58,106 bases of DNA from IMG/VR virus record IMGVR_UViG_3300030329_004093, positions 1-58,106 of that record, one strand, 5' to 3'. Both the position numbers and the translations under genes were made by a program. Under the pieces are notes generated by a model that was given only the letters and a program-made list of their open reading frames with translations, did no database searches and had not been told where the DNA came from. The DNA is from a virus. Shown piece after piece: positions 33,599-44,823 of the stretch; positions within the stretch are counted from its first letter, which is position 1, and each line of letters starts with the position of its first letter.

Positions 33599-36500
33599 AA
33601 ACTTCCTCTATATGTTTTTCAATCATTAAATCACCCACTCTATTAAATCTTTTTTCCATGTTCCTATTATTAGCAACTTCTTTATTATACAGCTCAGCAA
33701 ATTTACTCAATATTTTAGCATCTAACAATTGCTTTTCTGATTTAGACCTACTAGCTGGAGGTATATGAGTTCTTGTTTTAGTACCATCCCATCCTTCAAG
33801 GAAATGATATGTAGCAGCTACTTGAGCTACCCTTGATAATGCTTTAAAATCTTTATCAAAATTTGTTTTCCAAACTACAATTGGTTCATTTCTTTCCATA
33901 AAAGTAGGACTATCTGCTGATTTATCATTTGCATCTATAATACCTTTAAATCTACCCAACATATTTCTAGCATATAATTCACCTTTATCCCACTCAGATT
34001 TAGCCCAAGCACTCTTTTTACCCTGAACTAATCCTGATTTAGTATCCTCTAAAAATGCATCTCTTAAATATTGCTGCGCTATAGAAGGTAATAGGAAGTA
34101 TTCAACTGCTCTATCATGTGCATTTCTGTGTACATTATAATGCAATTTAATAGGACTACCATCAGAACCTATAATATTATATTTATTTTGCCATATTTCA
34201 TACTCTACATAAGGAGCAATAGCTATCTCTTCTATAGGAGTTAGTATGTTTGATTTAAAAGATACTCTTATATCTGGAGCAATACCTTTTATATAAGACT
34301 CTCTGTCTCTGGTATACTGATAGTAAGTAGAACTCTCATCTATTGTATCACTTAATCTTAACTTACCTTCTTCAAAATCAAATCCACTTCTAACTTTATT
34401 AGGAGTTTTCAAAAATTTCAAGTATGGTTTAAGCTTTTTAAATGCTGTTGCTGAGATAGTTTGACCTGCTTGAGGATGACCTTCTCCATATTTAAATAAT
34501 GAACGAGATAAACCATCATATGTATAGTTCCATTGTTGCAATAACATGTATTTAGCATTATCTACAGCAGCCTGAAGATATATCCTGAGTATTTTAGATA
34601 CCGTAAATGTTGGTATTTTACCATCTATTTTACCTACATTAAATTTAACCTTTTCATCTGGTTGCTTTAATTCAACTCTACCTACACCTGTTACGTTTAT
34701 ATGGTCAATTGTATTGACAAGTAATCCATATATAGATTGTATATTAACTATTTCACCTTGTTTATTATAGGTCATAGCTTCCATTAGCCTAAACCTATCA
34801 TCAGCCTTAGATAAATCTAATTGCCCTAATTTAGAATCAAATTCATTTAAATTAATACCACCTACCTCAAGTTCTTTAAAGAATTCAATAAAAGTATCTT
34901 CTATCTCTGATACAAATTTACCATCTGTATACTCATAAGGTAGCATTTCAAGTGATACCCAATCTCCATCATAATCTCCTTCAAGTCTTGCAAATACATC
35001 ATAAGGACTAAGCTCTATTAATCCACCTCTATTAAATAATCTTTTAATTCTAATTATCATAGCTCCACCAGCATGTGGTATAGGAGACCTAGCCATAAAC
35101 ATATTTACTGGATTTTCTGCAAGCCATTCATTTATTTCAGAAACATCTGTATCCTCAGCAACTTTCAAAGATATATTTTTAGCTGTTGCAAACTTAAGTA
35201 ACACTTGTTCTGCATTAGATTTCGAAAGCGCTGCTTCCCCTCTTTTTAAATCTCCTCTTAAATTAGGAGCTAAGTCAGCTTTAGTTCCTGGTTGTCTTTT
35301 AATCTTTAAGGTAGGAGTCATTTCTTTTGTTTGATATAAAACATTTAACATTGGTTCTAAATGCCATACAAAACCAAGTTTATTTAATTCTACTAGAGTA
35401 TTTCTAAATCCTATTTCATCATTTATATCTATTTTCTCAATTATATCAGATACTCTTTTAGATGCTGATTTAACAGTGGTGTCAGAGAAATCTCTATATA
35501 TACCAGCTATTTGAGCCTTAACATTAGATAGTATGTGATTTTTAAATGCACTTATTACTCTGGAGTCTGTTATGTGATTATACCACTGCATCATATGATT
35601 GCCAGTAACAGCATATTTTTCATCAGCATATTTAGTAAAACCTATCTCTCTTCCACTTACAGTAATACCTTTTTTACTAGTAGCTCCACCATACACCCAC
35701 TTAGCTTCATCTTGTGTTATAATCATATCCATACCTGCTGCTTCACCATCAACGAAGTTACCATTTTCATCTACTCTAGCAAGTAAAGTATCTCCCTCCC
35801 ATATCTCTATGCCCGATTCGGGCTGATAATGTTGGTGTTTAACTGCAACACCTTCCCCATCCCTATTCTTATATATAACAGTTTTAGCTTTAGCTTGTCC
35901 AGGTGTTAATCCATGATGTAATTCAAATGCTTCAAATAGTTGCCTAGCAGTAATACTACCACCATCTCCTATATAAAGATTGTCTACAGTCTCTACTAAT
36001 CTATATCCTTTGTTTGTTTTCTCTCTATATTTAAATACTAATTTTTCTTTATCTGCGATATACATATTAACATCAGTCATAGATGGGCTAATAGTCATAG
36101 GAGTAAAAGGTAGCTTTATTCTTTTACCTACAGTAGCAGCATCCATATCTAAATAATCAGGAAATATACTAGTCATAGCACTATGAACAGCTAATTCCTG
36201 AGCTGAATCAAATCCCATACTTTTATAATAAGCTTTATGATTATCAGTAACATCTACTATTAACAGCTTATCTGAATCACCTCTTGACATAACTATAGTT
36301 TTACTATGCTGAGTATAAAGCTCATCATTTAAAGTAGAAAGCTCATCTGCTGTAAAGAATCCATATCTAGACTTTTTATTCTGAAGAACATCTTTACCGC
36401 TTATAAAGGATATTAATCCACCACGAATACTCGTTAAATGTGTATACTTTTCATTATTATTAAGCTCAAATGGTGTTATTTTATCTGTAGAATTATTCTT

Positions 36501-39500
36501 TCCTCCAAGTTTGCTATCTGGTCCTTTTAATTCTATGCTCATTTCCTTAGCTACAGTACCTGCAAAATTACCTTCTGAATCAGTTATTACATCGTATTTT
36601 GTAATAATAGCATAAAAATTATCTCTAGCATTCATTTTACCACCTTCAGAATTGATAGTTAAACTGCTGAATAATCTATTAAACTTTTTAATTTGTTTTC
36701 TTGTCATACTAGGAGGGTAGCTTGCTCTTTTACCTATAATTTTAGAAACTTCTTTAACCCAAGTATCGAATTTATTCTCTATACTTAAATCTCTCATTAT
36801 ACTATAAGCTAGTTTATTTAATTGTTTAGCTACGTCAAAATCAACATGTACTCCAAACTCATCTCTATATGCAAAATCATTAGAACTTAAAGACCTTTCG
36901 TCACTTTCATTTTTATCTATTAAACCAGCCCAGCCTTCTCTATTTGCTCTCTCTATTTCAGTTAAAAAGCTAGATACTCCCATATCTATTTCTTCCTGAG
37001 GAACTAAAGTTTCTTGGGCTTTTCCAACAGCTGTATCTTTATAAGCTAATGAAGAATGCTTAGAGAACATAGTATCATACCAGAAAGAAAACTTAGAATG
37101 CAATTCAGGTGGTAACATGCTCATCATAGCATGTCTAAAATATTCAGGATGCACATAAAACTTTCTGGCTAATGCTTTATTTGTTTCATTCATCACTATA
37201 TTTAAATCTAACCATGCATTTTTAAATATTCTATTTATCTCTATATTTTTAGACAAATTAGGGTCTTCAATTTTCTGGTATCTTATCTGGTTATTAATTT
37301 TATTACTAAGTTGATTTAAATCTTTAGGAGTAGATGATTCGGCATCATGCTTTTCAATTACTTTCTGCATTCTAAACGTCTGATATGAAAGGACCCCTGG
37401 TATATTAAGGTATGTAATTTTCATAGTCTGACCTTTGCTCCAAGAAGGAGTGAGTATTTCATAATCAATCAAACCTTGTTTCTTCATATCTTTAACTATA
37501 ATATTTAAATCTTTTATAAATGGACCAGTTTTACCTTTTATCATAGGAAGCTCAATAGTCTCACCTGTTTCTTTTGATTCAACTTTCTTTATCTCTCTGT
37601 AATGCTTTAATACTAATTTTTGAGCTTCAGACCCTCTCCATAAAACTGCATTAGTTTTATTATTATGCTGTGGTTCATAATAAGCTTCATATAAATCTTT
37701 ACCAATCTCATCTTTTTGTGCATTACTTAAAAAATCAAATTTATCTACAATATTATTTACTATACTGCTTGCTTTTTCAACTCTAGACATTGTTTCTCCA
37801 CGACCATCTGGAAAACTTGCAGTTGAGAGATGTTCTCTGAATACATTCATCAAATAATTCCAAGCAGATTCATCAGCAGTATTGTAAAAGCTAAATGCTA
37901 AATCATTTCCTTGAATCATAAGATTAACTGCACCTAATCCAATATGTAATGATGGCTTTCCGTTTGCTGCTGAACGTTGTATTGAATTTAATATACGTAT
38001 TTTATTTAAACTTTTCTTTAAAGTGACTAAGTTTTTAGCAGGGCCTAATACGCCTGGAAGAATCTCATCTATCTGACTATCAATATTTTCTTTAGTAGCA
38101 TCTTCAGTTACAATATCTTTCATAATTTCAAGTGATTTATTTCTAAACTCAGTAATAGGTATAACTTGTCTTGTTAAATTACCTATCCTTTTTAAAAGTC
38201 GTTCTTGAAATATCATTCCAATAGAACCTGATAATTGCATTTTTCTTATAGATAAAAATTCATTAAAATCTTTGTCAAATTCATTATTCTCTTTTTCAAT
38301 CTCTTTAAAATGAACTAAGTTTTTAAATCTATTTCTTAAACCAAAAATAAAACCATAAAAACCTCTATCATTATCTCTGAATGTCTCTATTAGCTTTTTC
38401 TTAACAATACCTTTTTTTCCTTTTATAACAACATTCAAGCTATCCTCTAAAAGTATTTGTAATTCATAATTTACCTGATTTAATTTTATCTTAGGTATTT
38501 TAAACATTCGGCTTAATTCAATATCATTAATTTTCATTAAATCATTTTTAGAAGATATTCTATTTTTTAGAACTTGATTGTATTTAAAAATCTTTTCGTT
38601 AAGCCAATCTTCTATAGCAGAATCTTTTAAAGCTCCTTTATTTGACAGGATGAAATCAAAAGCATCAACCTCTTCTATATATCTTATATTTAAAAGATTA
38701 GAATAAAGTTCTTTAGGCGCTCTTCCAGTAACTATTTCATCTAATATTTCTAGAGACATCTTATTCAAGGTATGAGTTAATATTTTACTTGAATTAGGAG
38801 CAAAGTAATCAAACATTATATTACCAGCTTCTCTGTAACCTATATTCGTATTAGCTTGCTCAACAGAAACGAAGGATTTATTCCATATTATATCACTAAG
38901 TTTCTCCCAATTTAAATTTGAATACTCTTTAGTTAATGCATATATATATAATTTTTCAATTTCAGATATTCCAGATGATGATTTCATATACTTCTCTGAT
39001 GACGATGATGAATCAGATAAATATCTTTTTATATTTTCAGGAGAAAAATCTAATTTATCAACAGCATTTCCAAAATGTGATATATTTTTATTTAACCACT
39101 TTGTTTTAATAACAGACATTATCTTAACTTGACCATTCTCGCTATTAACTATATTATTTAAATGTTTAGATATTAAATTAATTGCATCATCAGTCCATGT
39201 AACCTCAAATACATTCAAACTTTGACCTGCAGGCAATCCGTTTAAAAGCTTACCGTACCAACCATATCCTAAAGATTTAACTACTTTTTCTTCTAATACT
39301 TCAATATCTTTTGTGATTAAATCTGTTTCACCAGTTAATCCAGTTTGCTTTTCTTCATTTCTTTTTTTTATATATTTATCTGGATTTTCAACATACTCAT
39401 AAATTTCATCTTTTATTATTTCATCATTAGCAGCTATAACATCAGTCTGATATTCATGAGCAATATCTGTATCTTCTATATCAGGAGGTAATGTCTGAAC

Positions 39501-42500
39501 TCTGTACCAACCAGCTGCATTAACAGCTCTATCCGTAGTCTCTGTATCTCCAAATTTTCCTAAATGTATATTATGACCTATGCCTTGACCACCATGTTTC
39601 TCATAAGTATCATAAGCTTTACCTGCAAAGAAATAAATCTTCTTGCTAGGTAATGGTCTTCCTATTTCTAATTCAATAGGCTCATAAAAGTTGTCTTCAT
39701 CTTCTTGCTCAATGTTTTGAGGGATGGTTAAATTAGAGCTTTCATATAATTCTACTGCTTCTGAAGTAAAAGCACTTTGAACTGTAACGTAATCTTGATG
39801 ATAGCTACTTTCAGCAGCATGTATATTATAATTTTTCCTCATAAATCTTGTATACATGTTAACCCATGCATCAAAAGATAAAGGATTATCATCGTTTACT
39901 ATTTCAGACCACTCTACAGTTCCTAAGCTTTCAATAAACTCATTAAATATTACTTGTTCTTGAGTCTTGATAGGCTTTTTACCTTTAAAAGAAGTTAATA
40001 ATTGAGAATAACTAATCTTAGTATCTTTAGTATTCAATTGCAATTGTTTTATTCTATCTACTACAGCATATTTAAAAGAAAGTTCTATTAATTTATATTG
40101 AACAGCATTGCTAACTTTACTTACCCACCCATCACCAAAAGCTACTGGAGATTGACCAGCTGCTTCGTCAGATGTAGGAGGTATTAAACCAACATCTTCT
40201 AATCTAGTAAATACTAATTGGTCTTGTAAATGATTCAAAGAAGATACTAAAAGCCTATTATCTCCATCTAATAAATCAGATTTTATTTGAGCTTTGTAGT
40301 TTTCTAAATGTTTAGATAGCTTTTTTTCACCCCATAGAGATTTAGGCAAACCTATTTGTTTTAATAATCTATCATGTATTTTCTTAGGAAGTTCTTTTAA
40401 CTGAGCTTGAGCTCTTCTATAAAGTTTTCTTTCTTTTGGTTTTAAGCTGCTTAAATCTTTACCGTATTTTCTTAATTTTTTTATACCATCTATAATCTTA
40501 TCAACTTCATCATTAGCTATATTCATATAAGCTGGAATAACTACTTTTGTATGATAATTATATTCAGCATTACCGTATTCTATAATATCATCTTCAAAGC
40601 TAATATCTGTATTTTCTCCAAATTCTTTTCTTAGTGATTCAAATTCTTTAGTATCCAGTATTAAACCTTGTTTAAGCAATTTATCATATTGAATTGCAGT
40701 AGTTACGCTGGTAGGTTTTAAATCATCTAATATAGTATACCTATTATCGTCAAGCATCATATCAACAACTTTACCTAAAGTCATATTATCTTTAGCAAAA
40801 TCATAGAAATCAACATCAAGATTGTATTTAGAGTTATCTCCGAATAAAAATCTCTTAACTAAATCTAAAAACCTTTTCCATGCATTTATAATACCAGACC
40901 ATTTACTATTTCTTTGCTGATAATCAGATAATTGTTTAGCTTTCTTAGCTGCTTCTCCAAAAGTCTCGGCTAAAACTTCTTCTATAAATCCATCACTACC
41001 CTCTTGAAGTTCAGGATATTCTTTTAAAACCCATGCATATAATTTCTTTCCTTCATCATCTTTAATAATATCTTTATATATATCTAAAACACTACCCTTA
41101 ACCTGTTTATTATTTAGTAATGCTCTAGCAATAACATGCCCTATCTCATGAAAAGGAGTACTCATAGTCATGTACTTAGGGTTTAACCAAATAGTATCTG
41201 TATCTGAATCATATGCACCTCTAAAATTATAGAGACTACTATTTCTTTCATTTTCAGGAACTAATTTAAATTGAATTGTTTTTGAAGTATCTACATCAAG
41301 TGCATCTTGTAATGGAGTTTTTGATATAGTTCTAGAGAATTTTTTATTTAAAATATCAATAGATTGTTGTATAAATACTTCTTTTTCTTCTTCAGCTAGC
41401 TTCTTAATATCTTCTTCAGATAGAACCTTTTGTTTTCGAGACTTTTCAGAAACAGGCAATTCTAGGCCTCTTTTTTTCAACTCAGCCTTAATAGAGGCTT
41501 TGTTCATTTTAGCGGCCATATTGCCCCTTTTTTGGCTTTCTAAAACAGAACCTTTAAAGGATTTCAGTAAATCTTCATCAGAAAGGTCTTCCCAACTAGC
41601 TTTTTCTTTAACCTTTTCTAAATAAAACTTAGAGTCAGTTTCATCACCAACTTCAGGAGTTTTTTGAGCACTTATCTTTTGTTTTACTTTTTTAGTAACC
41701 CTAGGTAATGGTAAACCTCTTTCTTTTAATTCAGTTCTTATAATAGGAATTTCCATATCTACTCCACCCTTAGCTTTTCTTTCAAGATATTCATCTTTAA
41801 GTTCTTGGTCTGAGTATTGTTTATATTTTCCTACATCTACTTCTGTTTTTATATCCTCTCCAACTTCTACAGTTTTTTCATCTAATAAATCTTCTCTTTC
41901 TATAACTGTATCAGGAGATATATCTTCTTCATCTTTTTCAATTAAATCTTCTTTAACAATCTTTTTACCATCAGGATTTACATCCATATCTTCTGCCTGT
42001 TCGCTTTCAGTAGGAACTTCTAATAAATTATCTATTTTACTAAACTCTTCAGCATAAACTTGCTCCCACATATTATCTTTCATAGCAGATAGTAAGTCAG
42101 ATTTTTTAACTCCAGCTCTATTTAAAATTTCAAATGCATTACCTGTTTCCTTTTTAGACTTTTCTAATATTTCTAATATCTTTTCAGGGCTTCTTTTATT
42201 ATCATCTAGATTGTCATAAAAGTCAAGTTCATCTCCATCCTCTAGCATATTAACAAACCCAGCTAATATATTAGCATCTTCATCTACATTCATAGTACCA
42301 TCTTCATTATAAGTAACAGTACTTTTTCTTCCAGCTTTTCTTTCATTAAAATCTGCATTTTTCTCAGCTTGTTTTTCTACGCTATTAATATTTAACTTTT
42401 CTTGTCTTTCAAAATTCCAAGCTTTTTGAGCAGTATCAAATGTAACACTATTAAGTAGATTTCCATTTGCTCCAATAATATCTACAATATATTTCTTACC

Positions 42501-44822
42501 TACTTTTTTTATTTCAGTTTTAGCGCCTATATAATCTTTAAATACTTCTGGCTTATTTTTATCTAAAAACTCAGAAGTAAATTGTCTTTCTAATTGTTTA
42601 ACTCTTTGATAAGATTCTTTAAATGTACTAAATGTTTCTCCAGTATCAAATTCTTCTACAGGTCCTTCAATTTTATTCCCATCTTTATCTAATTTATAAC
42701 TACCATCTTTATTTCTTTTAAATGTAGCTGAAGAATAAAATACATTATATGTATTATCTTCATTCTTTTTAGAGAATACCTTCAAGAATTTATTCTTATT
42801 ATTTAATTTGTTCCAATTATCTAATCTATCTTTAATAGTCCCTGTATATAAAGCAGACGCTCCACCTAAAGCACCACCCATAGAAAGTCCACCCCAAGCA
42901 GTTTCAGCTAAAGTATTCCAATTAAATTCATCTCTAAATCCTTCTTTTTTATATCCACCAGGACCTATAGTAGCGAAGAATATTTGAGAAACATATTGAG
43001 ACATTTCCTCAGCTGCATTACCTCCCATAGATAAAAACATTTTAGTTAGAACATTTGAGTTTGTGGCATCCCATCTTCCTAATTTTCCAACAATAGGTAA
43101 TTTTCTAGTTTCTTTTATAAGGTAATTAATAGAACTTCTATTGGCTCCCTTACGCATTAAATCCTTACCACCAAAACCCCATATTTTACCTATACCATCT
43201 AATAGAGATTTTTCTAACATATATGTAACACCTGTAGAAAACATTAAACTAGTACTAGCTATTTTAAATGCATCAGATGGATTCATTCCTTTTTTCATAA
43301 CATTTTTACCACTTACAATATAATTATCATTTTTATATTGCTCTATCATGCTATCTATTATATAAGGCTCATAACCTTTTTCATATAATTCATCTTTATA
43401 TTCATTTAGTTCTCCATTCATAATATCAAGATTTATAAATTCAGGTGCTGTTTGATAGGTAATTGCTTCTCTAGCCATAGATTCCATTTCCATACTAGTT
43501 AAGTAAGCAGCTCCTGCTCTAGTACTTTTTGTAAGTCCAGTTACAGCAATGGCTTGAAAAGCACTTGTAAGAGCTCCATAAGTACCTGCCCATAATCTTT
43601 TCCATCCAGTACCATCTCCAGCCATTACATCTCTTATAAAATTTTCACTTTTATTATATTCATTCCATTTGTCTAAAGCTTGATAATGAGGGTCATTATG
43701 TAATTTATTTTCTATATTCTCACCTATCTCTTTATAGAGCTTATCCATTTTCTCATTATAAGTTTTATCCTTAATATTTCTTTCCCAATTATGATATGGT
43801 AAAGTATATCTCAAATCATTAGTCATATCTACCCTATCCTTTAAAGGCAAGTGACCGAAATCTGTCTCTGCAATTATTTTAGCATAACCATATTCTGCAG
43901 ATTTCACAACAGCTTCAACTAAACTTGCATCAGGTATAGGTTCTCCATTTTTAAGAGATTCATTGTATTCATATACTTTATTAGCCATAATCAACCAATC
44001 TTCTCCTAACGGATAAAGAGGATGAGATGTATCTGAAAGAATATCATTAAATTTATCGCTATGTAAAATTTGGGCTTGTTCGTTAATATTTGCTAAAGCA
44101 TCTGTAAGATTAAAATCTTTATCTATATTTTTTCTTTTATGCATCATAGAATCAATTTGAGCTTGATTCTTACCTTTCATATTTACTTCATCTGATTCAG
44201 CTTTAAAAGAACCAGTATACTTATCAGGAAAGTAATCAAATAAACTTGTTTGCATTTTATATTTACTATATTCACTATCTTCCCAGAAAAATGCATCCTT
44301 AAAGGTATTTTTAAAGTTATCCCAACTATAAAAAGGGCTTAGTTTTTTTCGTTCTTCATCAGGAAGGTCCCTTAATTGGTCAACTGTTAATCCAGTTTCA
44401 CTATGCTTATATCCTTGCCATTTACTTTCACCTCCAAATAATGTATAAACTCTATCAATAGGTTTAACAAATGGCTTAGTATATTTATCTACCATTCCCC
44501 ATATAGTAGGAGATACGTGAGTTTCTAGAGTAGACCTATCTTCAGAAAAAGGATTTATAACTTGAGGAGCTTTGAATAACATTTCTTTAGGCATTTCAAG
44601 AGCTGTTTTTGTTTGACCTTTAAGAACATCCATACTATATTCAGGTTCATCTAAAACTTCATCCCATCCACCTAAATTATCCATTAATTCTGGTTGATAG
44701 TCTTTAAAGTAATCGATTAATTCTAAATCGGATAATCCTTGATACTCTGGGTTAGGATAATATAGTCTAATTAAGCCAGCTATTTCGGAAAGATTTAAAC
44801 TTTCTTCACGTCCATATGACAT
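33591..44822 (-). CDS. Giant polyvalent ejected protein with zincin and candidate virion RNA polymerase
   Basis: 3743 residues, about 19% of the window. Residues of about 1000-1125 hold two copies of a short repeat (LSDxxLxxxx...IKxELKxRGLxLP). Residues 1225-1229 are HEIGH, with a distal EEVLAETFGEA that could give the third zinc ligand, as in polyvalent-protein metallopeptidases. Residues 3243-3250 MARSPIPH, then IELSP and 3283-3287 DYDGD, mirror the RAPTLH...LHP...DFDGD layout of RNA polymerase beta-prime and the DxDGD of single-chain two-barrel polymerases (YonO, QDE-1, crAss-like virion enzyme). AVDNAK at 3419-3424 may mark the bridge-helix region. Likely packaged, ejected and active in early transcription (inference). 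Confidence 0.75.
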   Translation of the reverse strand: MSYGREESLNLSEIAGLIRLYYPNPEYQGLSDLELIDYFKDYQPELMDNLGGWDEVLDEPEYSMDVLKGQTKTALEMPKEMLFKAPQVINPFSEDRSTLETHVSPTIWGMVDKYTKPFVKPIDRVYTLFGGESKWQGYKHSETGLTVDQLRDLPDEERKKLSPFYSWDNFKNTFKDAFFWEDSEYSKYKMQTSLFDYFPDKYTGSFKAESDEVNMKGKNQAQIDSMMHKRKNIDKDFNLTDALANINEQAQILHSDKFNDILSDTSHPLYPLGEDWLIMANKVYEYNESLKNGEPIPDASLVEAVVKSAEYGYAKIIAETDFGHLPLKDRVDMTNDLRYTLPYHNWERNIKDKTYNEKMDKLYKEIGENIENKLHNDPHYQALDKWNEYNKSENFIRDVMAGDGTGWKRLWAGTYGALTSAFQAIAVTGLTKSTRAGAAYLTSMEMESMAREAITYQTAPEFINLDIMNGELNEYKDELYEKGYEPYIIDSMIEQYKNDNYIVSGKNVMKKGMNPSDAFKIASTSLMFSTGVTYMLEKSLLDGIGKIWGFGGKDLMRKGANRSSINYLIKETRKLPIVGKLGRWDATNSNVLTKMFLSMGGNAAEEMSQYVSQIFFATIGPGGYKKEGFRDEFNWNTLAETAWGGLSMGGALGGASALYTGTIKDRLDNWNKLNNKNKFLKVFSKKNEDNTYNVFYSSATFKRNKDGSYKLDKDGNKIEGPVEEFDTGETFSTFKESYQRVKQLERQFTSEFLDKNKPEVFKDYIGAKTEIKKVGKKYIVDIIGANGNLLNSVTFDTAQKAWNFERQEKLNINSVEKQAEKNADFNERKAGRKSTVTYNEDGTMNVDEDANILAGFVNMLEDGDELDFYDNLDDNKRSPEKILEILEKSKKETGNAFEILNRAGVKKSDLLSAMKDNMWEQVYAEEFSKIDNLLEVPTESEQAEDMDVNPDGKKIVKEDLIEKDEEDISPDTVIEREDLLDEKTVEVGEDIKTEVDVGKYKQYSDQELKDEYLERKAKGGVDMEIPIIRTELKERGLPLPRVTKKVKQKISAQKTPEVGDETDSKFYLEKVKEKASWEDLSDEDLLKSFKGSVLESQKRGNMAAKMNKASIKAELKKRGLELPVSEKSRKQKVLSEEDIKKLAEEEKEVFIQQSIDILNKKFSRTISKTPLQDALDVDTSKTIQFKLVPENERNSSLYNFRGAYDSDTDTIWLNPKYMTMSTPFHEIGHVIARALLNNKQVKGSVLDIYKDIIKDDEGKKLYAWVLKEYPELQEGSDGFIEEVLAETFGEAAKKAKQLSDYQQRNSKWSGIINAWKRFLDLVKRFLFGDNSKYNLDVDFYDFAKDNMTLGKVVDMMLDDNRYTILDDLKPTSVTTAIQYDKLLKQGLILDTKEFESLRKEFGENTDISFEDDIIEYGNAEYNYHTKVVIPAYMNIANDEVDKIIDGIKKLRKYGKDLSSLKPKERKLYRRAQAQLKELPKKIHDRLLKQIGLPKSLWGEKKLSKHLENYKAQIKSDLLDGDNRLLVSSLNHLQDQLVFTRLEDVGLIPPTSDEAAGQSPVAFGDGWVSKVSNAVQYKLIELSFKYAVVDRIKQLQLNTKDTKISYSQLLTSFKGKKPIKTQEQVIFNEFIESLGTVEWSEIVNDDNPLSFDAWVNMYTRFMRKNYNIHAAESSYHQDYVTVQSAFTSEAVELYESSNLTIPQNIEQEDEDNFYEPIELEIGRPLPSKKIYFFAGKAYDTYEKHGGQGIGHNIHLGKFGDTETTDRAVNAAGWYRVQTLPPDIEDTDIAHEYQTDVIAANDEIIKDEIYEYVENPDKYIKKRNEEKQTGLTGETDLITKDIEVLEEKVVKSLGYGWYGKLLNGLPAGQSLNVFEVTWTDDAINLISKHLNNIVNSENGQVKIMSVIKTKWLNKNISHFGNAVDKLDFSPENIKRYLSDSSSSSEKYMKSSSGISEIEKLYIYALTKEYSNLNWEKLSDIIWNKSFVSVEQANTNIGYREAGNIMFDYFAPNSSKILTHTLNKMSLEILDEIVTGRAPKELYSNLLNIRYIEEVDAFDFILSNKGALKDSAIEDWLNEKIFKYNQVLKNRISSKNDLMKINDIELSRMFKIPKIKLNQVNYELQILLEDSLNVVIKGKKGIVKKKLIETFRDNDRGFYGFIFGLRNRFKNLVHFKEIEKENNEFDKDFNEFLSIRKMQLSGSIGMIFQERLLKRIGNLTRQVIPITEFRNKSLEIMKDIVTEDATKENIDSQIDEILPGVLGPAKNLVTLKKSLNKIRILNSIQRSAANGKPSLHIGLGAVNLMIQGNDLAFSFYNTADESAWNYLMNVFREHLSTASFPDGRGETMSRVEKASSIVNNIVDKFDFLSNAQKDEIGKDLYEAYYEPQHNNKTNAVLWRGSEAQKLVLKHYREIKKVESKETGETIELPMIKGKTGPFIKDLNIIVKDMKKQGLIDYEILTPSWSKGQTMKITYLNIPGVLSYQTFRMQKVIEKHDAESSTPKDLNQLSNKINNQIRYQKIEDPNLSKNIEINRIFKNAWLDLNIVMNETNKALARKFYVHPEYFRHAMMSMLPPELHSKFSFWYDTMFSKHSSLAYKDTAVGKAQETLVPQEEIDMGVSSFLTEIERANREGWAGLIDKNESDERSLSSNDFAYRDEFGVHVDFDVAKQLNKLAYSIMRDLSIENKFDTWVKEVSKIIGKRASYPPSMTRKQIKKFNRLFSSLTINSEGGKMNARDNFYAIITKYDVITDSEGNFAGTVAKEMSIELKGPDSKLGGKNNSTDKITPFELNNNEKYTHLTSIRGGLISFISGKDVLQNKKSRYGFFTADELSTLNDELYTQHSKTIVMSRGDSDKLLIVDVTDNHKAYYKSMGFDSAQELAVHSAMTSIFPDYLDMDAATVGKRIKLPFTPMTISPSMTDVNMYIADKEKLVFKYREKTNKGYRLVETVDNLYIGDGGSITARQLFEAFELHHGLTPGQAKAKTVIYKNRDGEGVAVKHQHYQPESGIEIWEGDTLLARVDENGNFVDGEAAGMDMIITQDEAKWVYGGATSKKGITVSGREIGFTKYADEKYAVTGNHMMQWYNHITDSRVISAFKNHILSNVKAQIAGIYRDFSDTTVKSASKRVSDIIEKIDINDEIGFRNTLVELNKLGFVWHLEPMLNVLYQTKEMTPTLKIKRQPGTKADLAPNLRGDLKRGEAALSKSNAEQVLLKFATAKNISLKVAEDTDVSEINEWLAENPVNMFMARSPIPHAGGAMIIRIKRLFNRGGLIELSPYDVFARLEGDYDGDWVSLEMLPYEYTDGKFVSEIEDTFIEFFKELEVGGINLNEFDSKLGQLDLSKADDRFRLMEAMTYNKQGEIVNIQSIYGLLVNTIDHINVTGVGRVELKQPDEKVKFNVGKIDGKIPTFTVSKILRIYLQAAVDNAKYMLLQQWNYTYDGLSRSLFKYGEGHPQAGQTISATAFKKLKPYLKFLKTPNKVRSGFDFEEGKLRLSDTIDESSTYYQYTRDRESYIKGIAPDIRVSFKSNILTPIEEIAIAPYVEYEIWQNKYNIIGSDGSPIKLHYNVHRNAHDRAVEYFLLPSIAQQYLRDAFLEDTKSGLVQGKKSAWAKSEWDKGELYARNMLGRFKGIIDANDKSADSPTFMERNEPIVVWKTNFDKDFKALSRVAQVAATYHFLEGWDGTKTRTHIPPASRSKSEKQLLDAKILSKFAELYNKEVANNRNMEKRFNRVGDLMIEKHIEEVCG

Positions 44823-44823
44823 A

